64,000 nucleotides of DNA from Anaerolineaceae bacterium. GTDB lineage: Bacteria > Chloroflexota > Anaerolineae > Aggregatilineales > Phototrophicaceae. The notes under the pieces were generated by a model that had not been told where the DNA came from, did not search any database, and saw nothing but the letters and a program-made list of their open reading frames with translations. Below are positions 1 to 8,503 of the stretch, piece after piece. Numbering within the stretch: the stretch's first letter is position 1; each line of letters opens with the position of its first letter. The stretch covers positions 682,001-746,000 of the forward strand of contig JACKCH010000010.1 in NCBI GenBank assembly GCA_020634115.1, read 5' to 3'. The translations under genes were made by a program, and so were the position numbers.

Positions 1-813
1 CGTCAGCACAGCCAGCGCCGGACGGGCCAGCGGCAGGATAATCTGCAAATAGATGCGCCACTCACTCGCGCCGTCAATCCGCGCCGAATCGAGCAGTTCA
101 TCGGGGATGGTGAGCATGTACTGGCGCAGCAGGAACACGCCGGTAGGTGTCGCTGCGCCGGGGACAATCACGCCGATCAGGTTGTTGTTCCACCCGATCT
201 CCGTAATCACCAGGTACACCGGAATCAGAATCACGGAAATCGGCACCATCAGCGTGCCAATCGTGAGTCCGAAGATGGTTTCGCGCCCCCGGAACTGGTA
301 CTTGCTCAACGCGAAGGCCGCCATACTGTTGACCAGCAGCGTCAGCGCAGTGGCGGCGACGGTCACAATGACACTGTTGGCGAGATACTGCCAGAAATTA
401 AAGCGGGTCACACCATTAACGTAGTTATCCAGGCCAAAGTAAATGCTTTCGACGGGTTGGCGTTGGTTGATATTGACTTTGATGATTTCGTCCGGCTGCG
501 CAGGGTCAACCATCTGGGCTTCAATCCCTACCCGCCGTACCTGTGCCAGTTCGCGGGTTGTGCCATCCTCAAACGTCACGGTGAAGAGTTGCAGCGGGTC
601 GTCGTAGCCCGGTAGGGTGACTGTCTCTTGCCGGTAAGGTAGGAAGCGCGGCGGGAACTGTAACAACTGGGTGCGATCTTTGAAAGAGGACATCACCAGC
701 CAGATGACCGGGCCGAACATCAGAATCGTGCCGAGCAGCAGGTACAAATAGGTCGCTATATCCGCCAGCGCCAGCCGGTTTCTACCTTTGGTATTTGTCA
801 GGAAATGCAGCAT
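1..813 (-). CDS. Carbohydrate ABC transporter permease, MalG-like (3' end cut by window)
   Basis: Inner-membrane permease of a binding-protein-dependent sugar importer. Reading the minus strand from the ATG at 813 gives 271 codons with no stop before the window edge. TM1 is near residues 17-40. An unusually long external loop (about residues 45-115) follows, then TM2 onward. The cytoplasmic EAA loop reads DSARIDGASEWRIYLQIILP, the signature that contacts the ATPase. The start lies 9 bases after the stop of the partner permease, so the two are co-translated. No ATPase gene is visible; it may lie beyond the edge or be a shared MsmX-type ATPase (inference). Only the last few dozen residues should be missing. 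Confidence 0.93.
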   Translation of the reverse strand, partial: MLHFLTNTKGRNRLALADIATYLYLLLGTILMFGPVIWLVMSSFKDRTQLLQFPPRFLPYRQETVTLPGYDDPLQLFTVTFEDGTTRELAQVRRVGIEAQMVDPAQPDEIIKVNINQRQPVESIYFGLDNYVNGVTRFNFWQYLANSVIVTVAATALTLLVNSMAAFALSKYQFRGRETIFGLTIGTLMVPISVILIPVYLVITEIGWNNNLIGVIVPGAATPTGVFLLRQYMLTIPDELLDSARIDGASEWRIYLQIILPLARPALAVLT

Positions 814-822
814 GATGCCCCC

Positions 823-1863
823 TTACGCCAGATTGCTCGTGCGACCCAACCGGAGTTGGCCGACTGTGAGCAGCAGCAGTACCGACGCCATCACCAGAGA
901 AGCCGCTGCCGCTAACCCGAATTCGCGTGTCTGGTTGGCGAACCCAGTCGTATAAATATACTGCACCATATAGGTGGTCGCCGTGCCGGGGCCGCCCCCG
1001 GTGAAAGCATACACCTGGTCAAAGGCCTGCACCGCCCGGATGAGCGAAAGCACCAGTACGACCAGCATCGTCGGCATCAGCAGCGGAATCGTGATGGCCC
1101 GGAAGGCCTGCACCGCCCCGGCGCCGTCCATTGAAGCGGCTTCATAGAGTTCACCAGGGATAGATTGCAATCCTGCCAGCAGAATCAGCGTGTAAAAGCC
1201 CATTTGCGCCCACACACTGATGATAATCACCCAGAATCGCGCCCAATCCGCGTTAATCAGGAAGGGCAGTTTTTCACCGCCCAGGCCAACGATCAGCGCG
1301 TTCAACACACCGTCCTGCTGTAAAATCCACTTCCAGATGAGCGCGACGACCACCGGTGAAAGCAGCACCGGGTAGAAAAACACGGCGCGGAAAAACCCGC
1401 GCGCCCGGATTCTCCGGTTGAGGATCAGGGCGGTGAAGAGCGATACGATAACCAGCAGTCCCACCTGCAAAATCACGAATGTGATGGTGTTGGACGCTGC
1501 CCGCCAGAACAAGTCCTCCCGGCAGGTATTGGGGGACAGGAAATCCTGGCAGGTAAACAGGCGAGTCAGGTTGTCCAGTCCGACAAAGGGACGATCCTGC
1601 GGAAAGAGCCGCTGACCGCCGGTGAAAGCGTAATAAAAATTCAAAAGCATAGGGAACAAAATAAAGACGCCGAAGATCAGCAGGTTAGGCAGCACAAAAA
1701 CATAGGCCATGCCGCGCACGCCGACGCGATTCTGGAGCGGGTGCATAACCCAATCCATCACACTCACCAGCGCGTCATACCCGACCCGCAGCGGGGCGGC
1801 CAATGTGTCGGCAGAAAAAAATCTCTTCTGTTTAATCATACCGTTTTCCAAAAAATGTCTCAT
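823..1863 (-). CDS. Carbohydrate ABC transporter permease, MalF/UgpA-like
   Basis: First permease of the sugar importer, 346 residues with six predicted membrane segments. It carries the EAA motif (EAASMDGAGAVQAFRAITIP) in the last third. A start at M9 (1839) is also possible: there is a weak GGA about 9 bases before it, while no clear ribosome site precedes the first ATG. It follows the solute-binding protein gene after a gap containing a 9-bp hairpin (1882-1903), a common arrangement that lets the binding protein be made in excess. The substrate is not readable from sequence. The linked GH31 and glucuronate isomerase suggest an alpha-glycoside or uronate-containing oligosaccharide (inference). 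Confidence 0.95.
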   Translation of the reverse strand: MRHFLENGMIKQKRFFSADTLAAPLRVGYDALVSVMDWVMHPLQNRVGVRGMAYVFVLPNLLIFGVFILFPMLLNFYYAFTGGQRLFPQDRPFVGLDNLTRLFTCQDFLSPNTCREDLFWRAASNTITFVILQVGLLVIVSLFTALILNRRIRARGFFRAVFFYPVLLSPVVVALIWKWILQQDGVLNALIVGLGGEKLPFLINADWARFWVIIISVWAQMGFYTLILLAGLQSIPGELYEAASMDGAGAVQAFRAITIPLLMPTMLVVLVLSLIRAVQAFDQVYAFTGGGPGTATTYMVQYIYTTGFANQTREFGLAAAASLVMASVLLLLTVGQLRLGRTSNLA

Positions 1864-1881
1864 GAAAGCGTTTTTTGGCGA

Positions 1882-1903
1882 ACAAGGGGCGTAAGCCCCT
1901 TGT
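1882..1903 (-). promoter_or_regulatory. Hairpin between binding-protein and permease genes
   Basis: Perfect 9-bp inverted repeat (ACAAGGGGC / GCCCCTTGT) with a 4-base loop, in the 101-bp gap of the ABC operon. On the minus strand a short A-rich stretch rather than a T-run follows, so it is more likely an mRNA-stabilising or attenuating stem than a full terminator. It lacks the GTAG feet of the REP family elsewhere in the window. Confidence 0.6.
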
Positions 1904-1964
1904 CCTATGGTTTCAGGGCAGGTGAAACCTCACCCGCCCGTCAGATGCAAGCTGTTGGAACGAA

Positions 1965-3245
1965 CTACTGGGCGGCCAGCGCGTCGTCCACATCCTGCTG
2001 GAGTTGTGCCATTGCTTCATCCAGCGTGAGTTCCCCGGTGAGAACCTGTGTCAGGCGGTCACGAATCGGGTTATTGATAGCGAACGCTTTGCCGCCGAAC
2101 TGGAGTTCGTAGGCCTGGGCGCTCAGTTTCGGCACTTCGGAAACGAACACGTTCAGGGCTGCCGCTGCTGCTGCATTGTCGGTTGCGTAGGTGAGTTCAC
2201 CCAGACCGAGGTGTGCCGGCAGGAACAGAGTCTGTTCGGTGAAGGCCTTGAGCGCATCCACCGACGCCAGATAGTCCATCACGCGGGCGACTTCGGCGGG
2301 GTGCTGGGTTTCCGCAAACGCCACCATATAGGTGCCGCCGGGCATACCGGTGCTGCCGCCGGGGCCGGTGGGATTGGGAACTGCTTCCCAGTCGAAGGCG
2401 TCGCCGATGTTGACGGCGAAGTTGGCAATCTGCCAGCTCCCGCTCATGTACATCACCAACTGACCGTTGATGAAGTACGGGGCGGCGGCGTTATAGCTGC
2501 CACCGGAGCCGATCCACACGTCTGCCGGGGTGATGCCGTCGGTGTGCCAGCCGATGAAGATTTCGGACATCAGGCGGAAGCCGGGGGTGTCCATCGTGAC
2601 GGTACCATCTTCGTTAAAGAAGGTCGCGCCTTCGCTGAAAGCCGGGCCAGCGAACCGGTGGCCGCTGCGATCCATCGCAATGGCATACGTGCCTTCGCCG
2701 AGGGTTTCAGCAACCTGCTTGGCGGCGGTTGTCCACTCTTCCCAGGTTACAGCGTCATTCATGTCACTGGGGACTTCCACACCGGCCTGTTCAAACAGGG
2801 TACGGTTGATGAACGGCCCGGTGACGGTGAACTGATTCGGGAAACCGTAAATTTCATTGGTGTCGTCGGGGCCATAGAGCGCAGCCAACGCAGCGGCGGG
2901 GAAGCTCTCGTCCCAATAGGCGGCGTCAGCCACCAGCGGGCGCAGGTCCAGATACAGACCCTTATAAGCATCAAAGTTGGTCACACGCGCCATATCCGGG
3001 CCTTCACCGGCTTCGACCTGAACCGGCAGCAGTTGCTGAATGCCGTTGGCATAATCTACTTCGTCCACCACGACCTTAATATCGGGGTTGGCGGCTTCAA
3101 ATTCGTCCAGCAGTCCGCGCAGGACTTCACCTTCGTTCCCATCGCTGTACCAGGTGATGCGCAGTTCAACCGGATCCTGTGCCAGCGCCGGCATGATGGA
3201 AATCAGCAGCCCGGCCATAACGATTAGTAAGATTGCTTTTTTCAT
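1965..3245 (-). CDS. Extracellular sugar-binding protein (SBP family 1) of ABC importer
   Basis: Captures the sugar outside the membrane and delivers it to the two permeases. It has 426 residues with an N-terminal signal peptide ending in PALAQ (about residues 1-23). No lipobox Cys is visible, so anchoring is uncertain. The rest matches family 1 solute-binding proteins: an early EFEAANPDIKVVVDEVDYA region, aromatic-rich lobes and a C-terminal helical tail. Start supported by GAGGAG eight bases upstream. It is the second gene of the GH31-led operon and presumably under the same LacI control. Confidence 0.95.
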   Translation of the reverse strand: MKKAILLIVMAGLLISIMPALAQDPVELRITWYSDGNEGEVLRGLLDEFEAANPDIKVVVDEVDYANGIQQLLPVQVEAGEGPDMARVTNFDAYKGLYLDLRPLVADAAYWDESFPAAALAALYGPDDTNEIYGFPNQFTVTGPFINRTLFEQAGVEVPSDMNDAVTWEEWTTAAKQVAETLGEGTYAIAMDRSGHRFAGPAFSEGATFFNEDGTVTMDTPGFRLMSEIFIGWHTDGITPADVWIGSGGSYNAAAPYFINGQLVMYMSGSWQIANFAVNIGDAFDWEAVPNPTGPGGSTGMPGGTYMVAFAETQHPAEVARVMDYLASVDALKAFTEQTLFLPAHLGLGELTYATDNAAAAAALNVFVSEVPKLSAQAYELQFGGKAFAINNPIRDRLTQVLTGELTLDEAMAQLQQDVDDALAAQ

Positions 3246-3323
3246 GGGTTATGCTCCTCAGTAACTAACACAAAATTTATGTGTGGAAATGTGACTTCTG
3301 CGTTCGTATAACGACCTCCTGGG

Positions 3324-5771
3324 CTAATGCGTCATGAAAGAGGAAGTCGGCAGTAAAATATGCCGTTGACCCGCCTGTATCGTTTCTACGTGGCTTTCCT
3401 GTCCGGCGATCCGCACCGGACGAGTTTCGCCCGCTGGCAGAATAAAAGTGATTTCGCCATAAGGCAAGGGATAATGCCCTGGTGATGATGACACGGAAAG
3501 CGTGATGGAGTCCGGTTTAGCCGTCAGTTGGATGCGAACCACCGTCACCATGCCGCGCTGGTAATCCAGCGTGATACCATCATCCTCGATTAAATCAAAT
3601 GAACTGCTGCCGTGTTCCGGGTGCGGGAACAGGTAGACCTCGCGCCGGTCATCCACCCCATCGCCCACGTAACGTACCGGCTTTCCCATCGGGATGATGC
3701 CACCGGCCCGGACGAACAGCGGAATCGTCTCTAGTGTAACACTAACGGGGATAAACTGCCCACCATCGTGCCATATTCCCGAATGAAAATCATACCAGGA
3801 AACCCCCTCCGGCAGGTACACGGGGCGGGTCTGAACACCGGTTTCCAGCACCGTCGCCACCAGCAGAAATGGCCCTAGCAGGAAGTCAAACGACTCGGTG
3901 TGACAGCGCGTATCCTGCGGAAAATGGTAGACCAGCGGGCGGTTGATGGGATGCCCGGTTTGGGCAGCCTCAACGAGCAGGCTGTAGAGATACGGGATGA
4001 GGCGGTAACGAAACTGGATTGCTTCCCGAATCACCGGCAGGACTTCCGGGTACATCCAGGGTTCGGTCACACTGCCATCGGTATTCCAGGAATGAATACA
4101 GAACCGGGGGTGAAAAACATGGCTTTGCACCCAGCGCACCAACAGTTCGGGTTCCGGTTTCGGCCCGTGGAAGCCGCCAACATCATGCCCGCAGTTCGGA
4201 GCGCCGGATAACCCCATCCCCAGCCCCATCGGGATATTGTAGCGGAGGTCATTCCAGGAAGTGGTGTTATCTCCCGACCAGGTCTGGGCATACCGCTGGA
4301 TGCCCGGACAACCGGAACGCGAGAGCAAGAACGGGCGCTCATTCGGGCGGTGTTTCGCCAGCGCGTGGTAAGACGCATGAGCCATGAGCAGGGTTTGCAA
4401 AGGCCGCGCCAGCCCCACCGGGATGTCTCCCTGGCTGAATCCGGCGCAGCGGGCGGCGTCATCCCAGATTTCAAACTCGTTGTTGTCGTTCCACAGCGCG
4501 TCTATGCCGTAGTCGAGCAACTGGGCGGTGGCCTGCTCCTGCCACCAGTCGTACCCGGCTTCACTGGTAAAATCAATGTACGAACCCGCGCCGCGTTCCC
4601 CCGCGCCGCCGCTCCAGAAATCACTGATCTGCGGCGCATCGGATTCCGCCTGGCGGACAAACCCGCCCCGCGCGGCCACCGTTGCATACATCGGGTGGGT
4701 GGTCAGCAAATACGGCTTGATGTTGGGCGCGAGACGAATCCCGGCCTCATGAAAGTCGTCTACCATTTGCTGCGGGTCGGGAATCCGCCCCCGATTCCAG
4801 GTGAACACGCACCGCTGCCCGCTCTCGTTGGTGGTATAGCCGGATGACAGGTGAAACAGGTCACAGGGGATGTCATGCTGGCGGCATAACTGCGCGAACT
4901 GGTTCAACTGCGCCTGGGCATCCGGGGCTTCCGTGTATTTCATGGTGGAACCCAGGTAGCCCAATGACCAGCGCGGCGTTAGTGTGGGCCGCCCGGTCAG
5001 CGCCGTGAGTTTTTCGATCACGGCTTCAATGCCGGGGCCATAGATGAAGTAGTAATCCAGGTCGCCCCCGGCAGCCTGATAGTAACGATAGTCGCCGCGA
5101 AAGGCGTCTATCTCCGCGCCCATGTCAAAGGTAGTTGTGGCGAGGTTGTCATACAGCAGACCGTAGGCGATATTGAGCTGCGGCAAAAAGGTGATGTAAA
5201 ACGGAAAATGCTTGTAGAGCGGGTCGCTGGTTTCCGAGTCGTACCCCAGCGTATCCATGTTCACCATCCGCATTCGCCGGCCCGTTTTGTCGAGCGGGCC
5301 AGTGCGCTCCCCAAACCCGAAGTAATACTCATCCGGGCGGCGCTGCAGGTAGTGAAAAACGTCGCCACCGGCCCGGTTGTAGGCATAACCAATCTGCGCC
5401 ATATCAGCGGCAAACTCGTTCCCGGCACTATCCGCCCATTCCAGCCGCAATTCACCCAGGTGAACGGTCAGTGCGAGTTGGTTGGTTTGGATCAGCAGCG
5501 TGTTGGGGGTGGGCTGGGTGAGGGCATAGGCCGGGCAAGGGAAGGGGGATAGGTCATCCCGCGAACGCCCTTCACGTGGCATCTGCCCATCCGCATCCAC
5601 GATCATCCAGGTACGGTTCAGACGTGGTGTGCCGTCCGGGTGATGCCGTACACGAATCAGCCCATCATCCAGTACGTCAATTCGCACCTGTTCGCCGAAC
5701 TGCCCCTGGAACGACAATGGCTGAGGCTGACCCTCAATTAGTGAAACACCGGAAAGTGGTGTAAAGCGCAT
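3324..5771 (-). CDS. Glycoside hydrolase family 31 (alpha-glucosidase/alpha-xylosidase type)
   Basis: Retaining exo-alpha-glycosidase of 815 residues, with N-terminal beta-sandwich, (beta/alpha)8 barrel from about residue 262, and C-terminal beta domains. The nucleophile region reads LWNDNNE (Asp429) and the acid/base region WSGDNTTSW (Asp501), both intact. There is no signal peptide, so it acts in the cytoplasm on imported oligosaccharide. It is the first gene of the minus-strand operon with the ABC importer. A promoter lies at 5852-5880 and a LacI-type operator at 5828-5839, between promoter and start. Exact specificity (glucoside, xyloside or other) cannot be assigned. Confidence 0.93.
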   Translation of the reverse strand: MRFTPLSGVSLIEGQPQPLSFQGQFGEQVRIDVLDDGLIRVRHHPDGTPRLNRTWMIVDADGQMPREGRSRDDLSPFPCPAYALTQPTPNTLLIQTNQLALTVHLGELRLEWADSAGNEFAADMAQIGYAYNRAGGDVFHYLQRRPDEYYFGFGERTGPLDKTGRRMRMVNMDTLGYDSETSDPLYKHFPFYITFLPQLNIAYGLLYDNLATTTFDMGAEIDAFRGDYRYYQAAGGDLDYYFIYGPGIEAVIEKLTALTGRPTLTPRWSLGYLGSTMKYTEAPDAQAQLNQFAQLCRQHDIPCDLFHLSSGYTTNESGQRCVFTWNRGRIPDPQQMVDDFHEAGIRLAPNIKPYLLTTHPMYATVAARGGFVRQAESDAPQISDFWSGGAGERGAGSYIDFTSEAGYDWWQEQATAQLLDYGIDALWNDNNEFEIWDDAARCAGFSQGDIPVGLARPLQTLLMAHASYHALAKHRPNERPFLLSRSGCPGIQRYAQTWSGDNTTSWNDLRYNIPMGLGMGLSGAPNCGHDVGGFHGPKPEPELLVRWVQSHVFHPRFCIHSWNTDGSVTEPWMYPEVLPVIREAIQFRYRLIPYLYSLLVEAAQTGHPINRPLVYHFPQDTRCHTESFDFLLGPFLLVATVLETGVQTRPVYLPEGVSWYDFHSGIWHDGGQFIPVSVTLETIPLFVRAGGIIPMGKPVRYVGDGVDDRREVYLFPHPEHGSSSFDLIEDDGITLDYQRGMVTVVRIQLTAKPDSITLSVSSSPGHYPLPYGEITFILPAGETRPVRIAGQESHVETIQAGQRHILLPTSSFMTH

Positions 5772-5827
5772 AAATGAGTATTCGTAAGATCAATATGTAT
5801 GGACGAATATTTGGGAAAATTGTCAAT

Positions 5828-5839
5828 GTTACCGCTAAC
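5828..5839. promoter_or_regulatory. LacI-type operator O1 (GH31 operon side)
   Basis: GTTACCGCTAAC is a near-palindrome with a central CG, as bound by LacI-family proteins. It lies just downstream of the minus-strand -10 element, where bound repressor would block the GH31-ABC operon. An 11/12 match (O2) lies exactly 120 bp away beside the opposite promoter. Confidence 0.7.
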
Positions 5840-5851
5840 GTAATCGTTCGC

Positions 5852-5880
5852 ATCATACTGCAATTGAAACCGACTGTCAA
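5852..5880 (-). promoter_or_regulatory. Sigma70-type promoter of the GH31-ABC operon
   Basis: On the minus strand TTGACA (5880-5875) is followed after 17 bases by TATGAT (5857-5852), an almost perfect consensus. Transcription would begin near 5845, immediately before operator O1. Confidence 0.75.
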
Positions 5881-5903
5881 GAAATGCGGGCAAAATGAAC
5901 AAT

Positions 5904-5932
5904 TTGACATAACTCTTAAAATTCTCTATCAT
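5904..5932 (+). promoter_or_regulatory. Sigma70-type promoter of lacI-uxaC operon
   Basis: TTGACA (5904-5909), 17-base spacer, TATCAT (5927-5932). Operator O2 (5948-5959) follows directly, so the regulator probably represses itself. Confidence 0.75.
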
Positions 5933-5935
5933 CAT

Positions 5936-5959
5936 GTTAGCGATCACGTTACCGCTAAT
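5936..5959. promoter_or_regulatory. LacI-type operator O2 with adjacent degenerate site
   Basis: GTTACCGCTAAT (5948-5959) repeats operator O1 with one change. The 12 bases just before it, GTTAGCGATCAC, look like a weaker copy of the complementary form. Both sit at about +1 to +20 of the lacI promoter. Confidence 0.65.
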
Positions 5960-5989
5960 GGATTGTTCAGGATTATTGAAGGGCGTCGG

Positions 5990-6997
5990 GTGACAAAGCG
6001 AAGCAACCGCGTCACGATTGAAGATGTCGCCCGCGCGGCGGGTGTTTCCACCATGACGGTTTCCCGTGTCCTGAACCATAAAGGCGAAATTCGGGAAGAA
6101 ACCCGCCAGCGGGTGCTGAAAATCATTGACGACATGGGCTACCGTCCCAGCCGGGTTGCACGCGGGTTAGCGACCAACCGCACCTATATTCTGGGGGTGA
6201 TTGTCCCCGACATCGTGAACCCATTTTTTGCTCAACTCGTCAGCGGCGCTCAGGCAGCGGCGTGGCAGCGGGGCTACAATGTGCTGTTGTGCCACACCGG
6301 GGAAAATGCCGAACGCGAAGAGGCCGTGCTGCATCTGCTGGAAGATACCCAGGTGGATGGCGTGTTGGTGTGCAGCGCCCGCCTGTCGGAAGAAGAACTT
6401 CTTCCCTTACTGGAAAAACAGGACGCGGCTATCCTGTTGAATCGTCAGATTGGGAGTAAACTGGCCGGGGTGATCCGGGTGAATGATGCCGACGGCGCGG
6501 TGCAAGCCGTGACCCATCTCCTGCACAGCGGGCGGGAGCGCATTGGCCTGATTGCCGGGCCGCCCGGTTCGATCAGTTCCCAGGAGCGGCGGCGCGGTTT
6601 TGCCCTGGCGAACGAGGCCGCCCATCACCCGGAAAACGTGGCGTTGCAAATAGACTGCGCCCCGAATGTAGAGAGTGGTTATCAGGCCGGACTCGCCCTG
6701 CTCCAGGCACACCCTGACATCAACGGCCTGTTCTGCTATAACGACCTGGTGGCAGTGGGCGCGTTGCAGGCCTGTAAAGAACTAGGGAAACCCGTCCCGG
6801 ATGATATTGCTCTGGTGGGATGTGATGATATTCCGCTCGCCGGCCTGATCTCCCCCGCGTTGACGACGCTTGCGGTGGATAAGGAACAGTTGGGCGCGGC
6901 AGCTATCCAACTCCTGATTGATCGCATTCAAAACCAGACGATGGCGGACGAAACCGTTGTCGAGCAGACGCTCGCCATTCGTGAGAGTGCGCCGTAA
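5990..6997 (+). CDS. LacI-family transcriptional regulator
   Basis: Sugar-responsive repressor, 335 residues from the GTG at 5990. The open frame extends upstream, but that stretch is the promoter/operator region and the GTG gives the usual family length. The N-terminal helix-turn-helix (TIEDVARAAGVSTMTVSRVLN) and hinge (RPSRVARGLATNRT) are followed by a periplasmic-binding-protein-like effector domain with FCYNDLVAVGAL and VGCDDIPLA motifs. It is divergent from the GH31-ABC operon and 63 bp ahead of uxaC. The duplicated operator indicates control of both directions. The inducer is unknown, probably the imported sugar or a product. Confidence 0.95.
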   Translation: MTKRSNRVTIEDVARAAGVSTMTVSRVLNHKGEIREETRQRVLKIIDDMGYRPSRVARGLATNRTYILGVIVPDIVNPFFAQLVSGAQAAAWQRGYNVLLCHTGENAEREEAVLHLLEDTQVDGVLVCSARLSEEELLPLLEKQDAAILLNRQIGSKLAGVIRVNDADGAVQAVTHLLHSGRERIGLIAGPPGSISSQERRRGFALANEAAHHPENVALQIDCAPNVESGYQAGLALLQAHPDINGLFCYNDLVAVGALQACKELGKPVPDDIALVGCDDIPLAGLISPALTTLAVDKEQLGAAAIQLLIDRIQNQTMADETVVEQTLAIRESAP

Positions 6998-7060
6998 AGA
7001 AAAACCAGCTTAAATCACTTGTTTTGTCAGCATTGCGATCTCAAAAACTGTTAAAAACTT

Positions 7061-8503
7061 ATGGATACCCACAATAAACCCGTTTATGAAGACCGTTATC
7101 TGGGGGGCACGCCCCACCACATCCAGCTTGCTAGGCAGCTCTACCAGCAGGTCGCCAACCTGCCGCTGATCTGCCCGCACGGGCACGTCGCGCCGGAGGT
7201 GTTTGCCGACCCGGACTATACCTTTGGTACGCCGGTTGACCTCTTCATCATCCCCGATCACTACGTTTTTCGGATGCTGTATTCCCAGGGCATTCCCCTG
7301 GACGCGCTCGGCATTCCCCGCCGGGATGGTGTGCCGGTGGAGGGCGACCACCGGAAAATTTGGCAGCTTTTTGCCGATCACTTCTATCTCTTTCATGGCA
7401 CGCCGTCGGGCGTCTGGATACGGGATGAACTGCGGGCAGTCTTTGGGGTGGAAGAAAAACTTACTGGGGAGTCCGCGCCGCGCATTTATGACCGGGTGGC
7501 CGAACGCCTGACCGACCCCGCTTATCGTCCCCGCGCCCTGTTTGAACGCTTCAACATCGAAGTGTTGGCGACCACCGACGCCGCGACCAGCCCACTCACC
7601 CAGCATCAGGCGATACGCGACTCCGGTTGGGCGGGGCGCGTTCTGCCGACCTTCCGCCCTGACGCGCTCTTTACCCTGGATGCCCCTGGTTGGCCGGATG
7701 AACTCCAGGCCCTAGCCGACGCCAGCGGAACGCATATCGCCAGTTACCCCGCCTTTATTGACGCTATCCAGAATCGCCGCGCCTTTTTCAAGTCTATGGG
7801 CGCGACGGCTACCGATCATGGCGTACCGTCGGCTGCCACTGAGCCGCTCGCCGACCTGGAGGCCGAGGCGCTTTTTCAGCGGGCGCTTTCCGGGGGACTG
7901 CGGGCTGACGATACGCCGCGTTTCATCAGCCACATGCTGGTGATGATGGCGCAGATGAGCGTGGACGATGGTCTGGTGATGCAGATTCACCCCGGTTCGT
8001 TCCGCAACCACAATCCCTATTTGTTGGAACACTTCGGGCGGGACATGGGCATGGATATTCCCGTCCAGATGGAATATACCCGCAGCCTGAAACCCCTGTT
8101 AGACCGTTTGGGGAACGACCCCCGCCTGACACTCATCCTGTTCACGCTGGATGAAACCACCTATGGCCGGGAACTTGCGCCACTGGCCGGGGTTTATCCG
8201 GCGCTCAGGTTGGGGCCGCCCTGGTGGTTTTTCGATAGTCTGAACGGGATTCAACGGTATTTCGATTCGGTCATCGAAACCGCGGGTATTTACAACACGG
8301 TTGGTTTTAACGACGACACTCGCGCCTTTATGTCAATTCCGGCGCGGCATGACCTGTGGCGGCGGGCCAGTGCCAGTTGGCTGGCTGGACTGGTGTTGAA
8401 ACAGGTCGTTGACCTGGACGATGCCGAAGCGATGATTGCTGAACTGGCCTACGGGCTGGCGAAACGCACCTATCAATTGGACGACGGGGATAAACAACCG
8501 TGA
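7061..8503 (+). CDS. uxaC: Glucuronate isomerase (uronate isomerase)
   Basis: Interconverts D-glucuronate/D-fructuronate (and galacturonate/tagaturonate), the entry step of uronate catabolism in the cytoplasm. It has 480 residues, normal for the family. The N-terminal metal-binding motif CPHGHV is present, with the expected downstream blocks (LFERFNIEVLATTDAA; DDGLVMQIHPGSFRNH; later GFNDDTRAFMSIPARHDLWRR). No strong ribosome site precedes the ATG. Its place behind lacI suggests the imported oligosaccharide carries a uronic acid. The stop overlaps the start of the next gene (GTGA). Confidence 0.93.
   Translation: MDTHNKPVYEDRYLGGTPHHIQLARQLYQQVANLPLICPHGHVAPEVFADPDYTFGTPVDLFIIPDHYVFRMLYSQGIPLDALGIPRRDGVPVEGDHRKIWQLFADHFYLFHGTPSGVWIRDELRAVFGVEEKLTGESAPRIYDRVAERLTDPAYRPRALFERFNIEVLATTDAATSPLTQHQAIRDSGWAGRVLPTFRPDALFTLDAPGWPDELQALADASGTHIASYPAFIDAIQNRRAFFKSMGATATDHGVPSAATEPLADLEAEALFQRALSGGLRADDTPRFISHMLVMMAQMSVDDGLVMQIHPGSFRNHNPYLLEHFGRDMGMDIPVQMEYTRSLKPLLDRLGNDPRLTLILFTLDETTYGRELAPLAGVYPALRLGPPWWFFDSLNGIQRYFDSVIETAGIYNTVGFNDDTRAFMSIPARHDLWRRASASWLAGLVLKQVVDLDDAEAMIAELAYGLAKRTYQLDDGDKQP

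Noticed and set aside
2004..3227. Long open frame on the plus strand opposite the solute-binding protein gene
   Set aside because: Antisense shadow of a clear signal-peptide-bearing SBP; composition without protein-like features or ribosome site.
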